Shown: one piece after another, positions 59,149-64,000 of the stretch | Numbering within the stretch: position 1 is the first letter of the stretch | Layout: each line of letters begins with the position of its first letter | Source of the DNA: Streptomyces canus | Lineage (GTDB): Bacteria; Actinomycetota; Actinomycetes; Streptomycetales; Streptomycetaceae | Reading direction: 5' to 3' | Length of the DNA stretch: 64,000 nucleotides | Assembly: GCF_030815415.1 (NCBI RefSeq) | Contig: NZ_JAUSWW010000002.1 | Location: forward strand, 1 to 64,000 | Position numbers and translations under genes: made by a program | Notes under the pieces: generated by a model | Databases searched by the model: none | What the model saw: only the letters and a program-made list of their open reading frames with translations | What the model was told of the DNA's origin: nothing

Positions 59149-59496
59149 TCAGGCCTCGAATTCTGCGTTCAGCCTCAGCCTGGCGCCGAGCGCCCGTAGG
59201 TACCTGGCGAGTGTGCCGACCTCAGTCGCTTCCAGGGTGCCGGTTTCGATGGCGGAGACGCGTGATTGGGATACCTGCATCCGCTCGGCGACGGTCTGCT
59301 GTGTGAGCCCTCGACGTTTGCGCTCCAGGCGGAGGGTGGCCATCAGAATCTGCAGGTCGTCGGCGAGTGCCTCCTCGTCGGCGGGGAGGTCTTTTTGGAG
59401 ATCCTCCCAGCTTCGCCCGCTGATGTCGGGAGTGGTGTCGCAGTAAACGCTGAGCACTCGGCCCTGTCGATGCAGTCCCCTGGGTTCCGTTGTCAT
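59149..59496 (-). CDS. XRE-family regulator (antitoxin-like)
   Basis: 115 residues, ATG 59496 overlapping the previous stop. N-terminal ~45 residues with SVYCDTTPDISGRSWEDLQK (as in HigA-type antitoxins), then HTH: LQILMATLRLERKRRGLTQQ, TVAERMQVSQSRVSAIETGT, EVGTLARYLRALGARLRLNA. No toxin of the HigB type is adjacent. Third gene of the PadR unit. Confidence 0.75.
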   Translation of the reverse strand: MTTEPRGLHRQGRVLSVYCDTTPDISGRSWEDLQKDLPADEEALADDLQILMATLRLERKRRGLTQQTVAERMQVSQSRVSAIETGTLEATEVGTLARYLRALGARLRLNAEFEA

Positions 59497-59687
59497 GTCA
59501 TATCCCCGGATGCCGTGCTGCAAGTATGGCCTGGGTGCAGGCAGTAGCTCGAAACTCGGCACTGTGTAGCTTCGTGAGCGGGTGTGTGGTGGTGGACTGC
59601 GGTGGTCCACCACCGTGCTGCCACGACAACCAAGAGCATGCTGCAGATGAGGAGTTGGATGGCACTGTCGGGTGGAACGTGGCTCAT
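59493..59687 (-). CDS. Small single-pass membrane protein (64 aa)
   Basis: ATG 59687, GGAGGAG upstream, overlapping the PadR stop (ATGA) and the next start (ATGACATGA). One helix (AIQLLICSMLLVVVAARWW), then a His/Cys-rich tail (HHHTPAHEATQC). Overlaps on both sides and a strong ribosome site support it. Function unknown; might signal to or tether the flanking regulators. Confidence 0.6.
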   Translation of the reverse strand: MSHVPPDSAIQLLICSMLLVVVAARWWTTAVHHHTPAHEATQCRVSSYCLHPGHTCSTASGDMT

Positions 59688-60046
59688 GTGCTGGCTCCTC
59701 CGTTGAGATCGGGCCGCAGCACGTACGAGAGAGCCCCTCGCCTGGAGATTATGCGAGCGATTTCCTTTGGGGCCTGCACAGCGCCAGCGGAGCTGAGGCG
59801 GTAGTAGCGGCGACGAGGACGTTTCTGCTCTCGCGGGTCGGCGTCTTCCCACCGGGATTCCACCCAGCCGACTCGCTCGAGACGCGCGAGGATCGGGTGG
59901 ATCGTCCCGGATTCCAGCTCGACTTTTTCGCCGATTTGGAGGCCGTACATCTCTTCGCTTGGTTCCTCCAGGAAGGCCCGCAGGACCTGACAGGTCTGGA
60001 GGGTCATCTTGGGGGCGCGGACAGGTGGCCCCTCGGTCGTCGCCAT
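59684..60046 (-). CDS. PadR-family regulator
   Basis: 120 residues. Winged helix: TLQTCQVLRAFLEEPSEEMY, GLQIGEKVELESGTIHPILA, RLERVGWVESRWEDADPREQ, RRRYYRLSSAGAVQAPKEIA. Short-form (subfamily 2) PadR with the conserved Tyr-Gly-x-x-I and GTIHP-x-L. A 12-bp-arm inverted repeat 2 bp upstream of the start is the likely operator. Confidence 0.85.
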   Translation of the reverse strand: MATTEGPPVRAPKMTLQTCQVLRAFLEEPSEEMYGLQIGEKVELESGTIHPILARLERVGWVESRWEDADPREQKRPRRRYYRLSSAGAVQAPKEIARIISRRGALSYVLRPDLNGGAST

Positions 60047-60048
60047 GT

Positions 60049-60080
60049 TCTAACTCTACCAAGCCCTAGGTAGAGTTAGA
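60049..60080. promoter_or_regulatory. PadR operator
   Basis: TCTAACTCTACC (60049-60060), 8-bp spacer, GGTAGAGTTAGA (60069-60080): perfect 12-bp arms immediately before the PadR ATG. Binding here would block transcription or ribosome entry of the PadR unit. It also lies just beyond the 3' end of the STAND gene. Confidence 0.8.
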
Positions 60081-60096
60081 AATCGATCTTTGAGAA

Positions 60097-62781
60097 TCAG
60101 GCAGGATTCAAGTGCAGTTGGCGCTGCGCCACCAGCCTTCGCCAGCGCGTGCGCACTCCAGCCGCTCCTGCGATCCACCGCACCCGAGGCGCTTCAGGTG
60201 CAGGCATTTCCTGTCCGGCCAGGAAGTAAGCAATGTCGACGCAGTAGACGTTTCCTCTCCCTCGGGTCAGCTCACGCAGCTGCGCGATATCACCGGCCAG
60301 GCCGACCGTGTCGTCCAAGACCGCGTGGTGGAAGGCCGACACGAGAACCGCGGTGGCCTGCATGGACGCTAGACCGGCCCTGTCTAGGTCTGCCTGCAGT
60401 TCTTGGACACGCTCGCCGATGCCCGTTTCCGTACCCGCATCTCGCAGCAGTGACGCGAGTTGGACATTGATGCGTGTAGCCCGCAGGTCGACAGAGCGCA
60501 GTAGGCAGCGGGCCAGCTCGATTTCGTCATCGGCGACAGCCGGGTCGGCGAAGGCGAGAGCGAAAGCTCGCATCGCCTGCGAGGTTGCGGCTTCACCGGC
60601 GATACCGTGTTCCTCGGCTTCGAGGCGGGCATCCTGGTAGGCCTCTGCTGCGCGGCCGAGCTGGCCGTGAGGCCACCACACATCGCCGAGTACCCGGTGA
60701 TGACGGCCCTGCCATCCAAGGTCTCGTGCCGTCTCCAGAACGGCGGGGAAGTCACCGGCGAGGCGCGACAGGTGGGCCAGGCCTCGTCGGGCGGCGAAGG
60801 CGAAGTGGCCGCCGCCCGCAGCGACCTGCCTCATGTTCTGGCGGGATAATTCCGTCAGCCCGAGATCGCGCTGCACTTTGGCGAGGTAGTAGACGGCGAG
60901 ATCGTGCAGCCTTGCAGGCAGGAGGTTGGTGTTGATAACGGCTGTGAGCCGTTCAGCAGTACGTTCGCGGTGTTCGTGCTGGCGCCGGGCGAGAGCGCTG
61001 AGCGTTTCCGCCAGTGCTTCGGCTGCGGTGCGCAGGGTTTCCGCGAGTGCGCCATGGGGCGGTGCCACCGGTTCCCAGACAGAGTCCGACACGTACCGGA
61101 AGGCGGCATCGGTGAGCCAGTCCAGGTCGAGTTGGAAGTCCCTGGCGAGGGCGAGTCCCTGGCGCAGGCAGGCAACCAGCGTGGCTCTGTCTGGCTGGGA
61201 GGCGGCGGCCAGTTGGTCGCCCACCGCACAGAAGGCCCGGTGTCCGGCCCGCTTCCAGTCGTGGGCAGACCACCGGTCGTCAGTACCGTCGTCGGCGCTG
61301 CGGATACTGGAGCGGATCACCTGGTGTAAGTGGAAAGGCCATAACGCACTCTGTTGGTGCAGGATGAAGGGTCTGTCCACCAGCCGTGCGACGGGAGCTT
61401 CTCGGGTGAGGCCGGCAGCCTGCGCAGCAAGCGGAATGGACCATGACTCCAAGAGGCTGACGGAGCGCAGGACATCGCGTTCGGGCGTCGTCAGGTCGCG
61501 CAGTGTACGGGTGATTAATGCAGGGAATTCGTGGTCAAAGTCGGACGGCTGGGGCTGTCGGCCTTGGCGCCGCAGTTCCACGTAACGGCCGGCGGCCAAG
61601 TCCAGGTAGAGCGGCAGACCATGGGCGTGCGCGGTGATGACGCGTCTGATGTCCTCGTCGATCAGCGGCTGTCCGTCCCGGCTAAGCCGGTGGACAAGGT
61701 AGTCCTCGCAGTCTTCGGGCGAGAAATCCCCGACGAGTATCTGCCGGGCTCCGCTGTGATAACTCAACTGCGGCCAGGCAACCGGACCGGCCCAGTCGAG
61801 CTGACCCTGCAGCCCGGCATGCGCCCATTGCAGCCTGTTGCGGCCTGTGATGACGAAGAAGGCATTGGGCATCAGCCATACAACGCGCTGGATTAGCCGT
61901 TCAAGGTCTCGATGCGTGCGGTCTCCGACATCCTCGAACGTATCGAGGAGAACGACGAGCAGGGTCTTCTGTTTCCGGGGCAGCTGAGCCAGATCCCAGG
62001 CCAGCAGATGGGGTGCGAAGGACAGCATGTCCGCATCAGGTTCCGCCTCCAGCAGATCCGCTAAACGCGTGCACCCGACCAGAGCCCGGGCGGAACTGCG
62101 GTGCTCACGCAGGGCCCGGACCGCGGCACTCGTGACCTGTCCCGCCACGGCACCCACAGTGCCCGGCAGCAGGAGTGCCTGGGCAACGTCACTGAGCGCG
62201 GACTGAAGCTGCCCGGGGAGCGCGAGGGCATTGCTGAAGCGTGCGAAGGAAGAGCCGGTACGGCGCAGGTACTCCTCCAGGGACTCCCCCGGATGGTTGC
62301 GGTCCCAGTAGCGGCACAGCGCCAGGTCAAAAGCCGGCATGGGCCGGCCAAGGGCGGCCACAGCCAGTCTCAGGGACAGCACGATCCGCTCGAAGTCCCA
62401 CCCCACGGACCGCGCGAGATCGATACGCACCGGGATGACCCGTGCACCGGCAGGAAACGGCTCCCACTGGGCCGGGCGGTGAGTGCCGTCGGCCAGTACC
62501 GCTTCGATTTTGCGGGAGAGCGTGGTTTTCCCGATGCCTCCGACGCCGTGGAACATCAGTACGTTGCGCCGGGGGCACTCAACGTTCTCCACATCGAAAC
62601 CCGCAGCGGAAATCTCTTGGAGATGCTCTGCTAATGCAGTCATGACGGTCCGCCACTGCGTCTGCCGGTTGGTAAAAGCCTCAGCTGCGGCGACGCCGAC
62701 ATCGTTCGACCCGAACACCATGCGAAGATCCCGTACCACGCGGCCCCCCGGCTCCTGGTGGATCACCGGTTCACGGTGCAT
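60097..62781 (-). CDS. STAND (NB-ARC-like) ATPase with helical C-terminus (894 aa)
   Basis: Walker A GVGGIGKTTL (79-88), Walker B KTLLVVLLDTFED (272-284), FFVITGRNRLQWA sensor, then HGLPLYLDLAAGRYVEL (GxP-type hinge), a winged-helix part (ERDVLRSVSLLESWSIPLAA) and ~400 residues of TPR-like helices (LTELSRQNMRQVAAGGGHFA, AAEAYQDARLEAEEHGIAGE). N-terminal effector is absent or very short, so it may act with a partner or as a regulator. ATG 62781 is the longest start; ATG 62721 (MVFGSNDVG) is an alternative. Signal-transduction or anti-phage role is family inference. Confidence 0.8.
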   Translation of the reverse strand: MHREPVIHQEPGGRVVRDLRMVFGSNDVGVAAAEAFTNRQTQWRTVMTALAEHLQEISAAGFDVENVECPRRNVLMFHGVGGIGKTTLSRKIEAVLADGTHRPAQWEPFPAGARVIPVRIDLARSVGWDFERIVLSLRLAVAALGRPMPAFDLALCRYWDRNHPGESLEEYLRRTGSSFARFSNALALPGQLQSALSDVAQALLLPGTVGAVAGQVTSAAVRALREHRSSARALVGCTRLADLLEAEPDADMLSFAPHLLAWDLAQLPRKQKTLLVVLLDTFEDVGDRTHRDLERLIQRVVWLMPNAFFVITGRNRLQWAHAGLQGQLDWAGPVAWPQLSYHSGARQILVGDFSPEDCEDYLVHRLSRDGQPLIDEDIRRVITAHAHGLPLYLDLAAGRYVELRRQGRQPQPSDFDHEFPALITRTLRDLTTPERDVLRSVSLLESWSIPLAAQAAGLTREAPVARLVDRPFILHQQSALWPFHLHQVIRSSIRSADDGTDDRWSAHDWKRAGHRAFCAVGDQLAAASQPDRATLVACLRQGLALARDFQLDLDWLTDAAFRYVSDSVWEPVAPPHGALAETLRTAAEALAETLSALARRQHEHRERTAERLTAVINTNLLPARLHDLAVYYLAKVQRDLGLTELSRQNMRQVAAGGGHFAFAARRGLAHLSRLAGDFPAVLETARDLGWQGRHHRVLGDVWWPHGQLGRAAEAYQDARLEAEEHGIAGEAATSQAMRAFALAFADPAVADDEIELARCLLRSVDLRATRINVQLASLLRDAGTETGIGERVQELQADLDRAGLASMQATAVLVSAFHHAVLDDTVGLAGDIAQLRELTRGRGNVYCVDIAYFLAGQEMPAPEAPRVRWIAGAAGVRTRWRRLVAQRQLHLNPA

Positions 62782-62891
62782 TCGTCGTGCCGGTGACCAG
62801 TCGTGACCCTATGCTCTCGTGTAGGCGGCCGTTGTTGTAGACCGCGTACCCGGAACAAGCGCGCGTTCCATCCCCTCGAAGGAGGTTCTTC

Positions 62892-63188
62892 ATGCCCAAT
62901 ACCTCACCCTCGGCAGACGCTCCTCCTGCACAGGATGACGCCGCACCACACCGCTTAGGCTATGTCCATGCTCTGGAACGAGTGCAGATAGTGGCCTCCT
63001 GGTACACCCGTCAGATCAGCCAGGAACGAGAGGCGGCCTCCCCGGACCAGGACCGCATCGACGAACTCGTGGCTGGTCTGCGCCAGTGCATCACCGATCA
63101 GCGATCACTGCCGTCGGCGGATCCGGCGTCGGTGGCACGAATTTCGGCCGACTACGCGGCCCTCTACCGGGATCTCGGCAGCCGATGA
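62892..63188 (+). CDS. Hypothetical 98-residue protein
   Basis: AGGAGG before ATG 62892. Helical: LERVQIVASWYTRQISQERE, DQDRIDELVAGLRQCITDQR, SVARISADYAALYRDLGSR. Size and three-helix character fit an epsilon-type antitoxin; it lies 25 bp from the convergent zeta-toxin gene. Divergent from the STAND gene. Assignment as antitoxin is inference from position only. Confidence 0.55.
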   Translation: MPNTSPSADAPPAQDDAAPHRLGYVHALERVQIVASWYTRQISQEREAASPDQDRIDELVAGLRQCITDQRSLPSADPASVARISADYAALYRDLGSR

Positions 63189-63213
63189 CCGCACAACTGC
63201 ACCGGAACGGGAT

Positions 63214-64000
63214 TCAGTCGATCGGCCTCGAGCCTTTCGGCAGCATCGGCCGGGCCAGTTCGTAGCTCTCCGCGATCTCATCCCTGTGAGCGGGCAGTTC
63301 ACTCCACAGCCATTCCTGGATCTTCACGAACTCGATGGCCTCGTCCGTCGTGTAGAGACGGTTCCTCTCTTCCAGAAGGGCCTCAACCGCGGACTGCTGG
63401 TAACGGCGCCGGGGACTCCACAAGGGGTATCCCCCTCGGTTTACCACCATGATCGGGCCGACCACGGCGGCGGCTTCGGCCAGGCGAAGAGTTTCTGCCA
63501 CCGCCGCGAAGCACCGGTGGTGGCCCTCGCGGGTGGTGAACCGGGCGGGCATATCGGGCGTCCGGGTCTCGGCGAAGCGGACGGTGACCCCCTGGAAGCT
63601 GTCGGCTGCCCGTACGGCCATGGGCACCAATTTGACCTCGTACCCCAGAGCGTGGAAAGCGGCGGCGCTGCGGAAGAACTCCTCAGGCTCGCCCGGCGCG
63701 ATCTCGATCACCGCATGCGCCCGATGCTGCGCGACGAACCGTTTGACCATCCGCTGCCACGCCTTGAGATCCCTGCGGATACGGGCTCCCGCCGTACGGG
63801 AGTTGTGCCGCATCAGCGCCTCGTACCAGGGATGGAACTGCTTGAGGTCGTCCGTGCAGATCCGCACCGCCTCGCGCACCTCCTGCGCGTCCATGATCCG
63901 CAGTGTGATGGTGGTCTTTCCCGCACCGGGCTGGCCCATGATGTAGAGCGCCACAGGGCGTACCTGGGAAACGGGTTCTCCCAGCAGCAGACCGACGATC
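63214..64000 (-). CDS. Zeta-toxin family kinase, 5' end beyond the window
   Basis: Walker A IMGQPGAGKTTITLRI, CTDDLKQFHPWYEALMRHNS (substrate Asp/Arg region), then TAGARIRRDLKAWQRMVKRF, VIEIAPGEPEEFFRSAAAFH, LVPMAVRAADSFQGVTVRF, PARFTTREGHHRCF. Zeta toxins phosphorylate UDP-N-acetylglucosamine and stop wall synthesis. The frame is open to 64000 (LLLGEPVSQVRPVALYIMGQ), so the true start lies off the right edge; GTG 63954 is internal. Confidence 0.8.
   Translation of the reverse strand, partial: IVGLLLGEPVSQVRPVALYIMGQPGAGKTTITLRIMDAQEVREAVRICTDDLKQFHPWYEALMRHNSRTAGARIRRDLKAWQRMVKRFVAQHRAHAVIEIAPGEPEEFFRSAAAFHALGYEVKLVPMAVRAADSFQGVTVRFAETRTPDMPARFTTREGHHRCFAAVAETLRLAEAAAVVGPIMVVNRGGYPLWSPRRRYQQSAVEALLEERNRLYTTDEAIEFVKIQEWLWSELPAHRDEIAESYELARPMLPKGSRPID

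Noticed and set aside
63214..63954. Zeta-toxin start at GTG 63954
   Set aside because: The frame continues upstream as convincing protein to the window edge, and the Walker A would lie only seven residues from this start.

Overview
The window is high-GC actinobacterial DNA and almost certainly Streptomyces. It carries a WhiB-family regulator, families restricted to streptomycetes (DUF6233, DUF5999, an RRQRL-type zinc protein), GTG/TTG starts with GGAGG ribosome sites, and a tap-tpg telomere gene pair. A plasmid partition operon (parA-parB), a complete conjugation module, a candidate initiator gene with built-in iterons, and several toxin/STAND-type genes point to a large, probably linear, conjugative plasmid or an integrated or chromosome-arm copy of one.

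Region by region. 0-9.3 kb looks subtelomeric. It begins with a run of perfect palindromes with 3-nt loops that resemble a Streptomyces telomere. It then holds broken transposases, the C-terminal stub of a helicase-associated-domain protein, frameshifted or tiny genes, low-complexity repeats and a helically phased TGCGCA array. 9.5-12.5 kb has small plasmid-type genes and an ATP-dependent DNA ligase. 12.7-14.9 kb is parA-parB, flanked by closely related AT-centred palindromes (candidate centromeres). 15-34 kb, nearly all on the minus strand, is the transfer region: membrane/coiled-coil protein, FtsK/TraB-type ATPase, lytic transglycosylase-NlpC/P60 hydrolase, small membrane protein, VirB6/TrbL-like protein, SCO6880-like protein, VirB4-like ATPase. 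Downstream of these are small zinc proteins, a PycTM-type membrane protein, a GGDEF protein and a WhiB regulator. An octamer array directly behind the FtsK gene is a candidate TraB-recognition (clt) locus. An IS630-like element with a lipoprotein passenger gene has split one gene of this region.

34-44 kb holds regulators (GntR, two XRE), an asparaginase plus PPC/DUF296 gene pair, a candidate replication initiator gene with four 18-bp palindromic iterons inside its coding region, a DUF5131/TcmP convergent pair behind a LexA-box-like site, and a GNAT-like gene. 44-49.3 kb is a membrane protein plus a 1404-residue STAND-like NTPase ending in 21 near-identical 33/40-residue repeats. 49.3-53.9 kb is a decayed block: tpg, tap, a yebC copy and an HNH nuclease are all frameshifted or truncated. 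54.3-58.7 kb is an overlapping operon (nuclease-like protein, 472-residue unknown, about 100-residue protein, lipoprotein) cut by a second copy of the IS630-like element. 59-64 kb has a translationally coupled PadR / small membrane protein / XRE unit with a clear operator, a second STAND ATPase, and a zeta-toxin gene that runs off the right edge.

Starts were chosen from ribosome sites and start/stop overlaps. Family names come from recognising sequence motifs by eye; no database search was possible.
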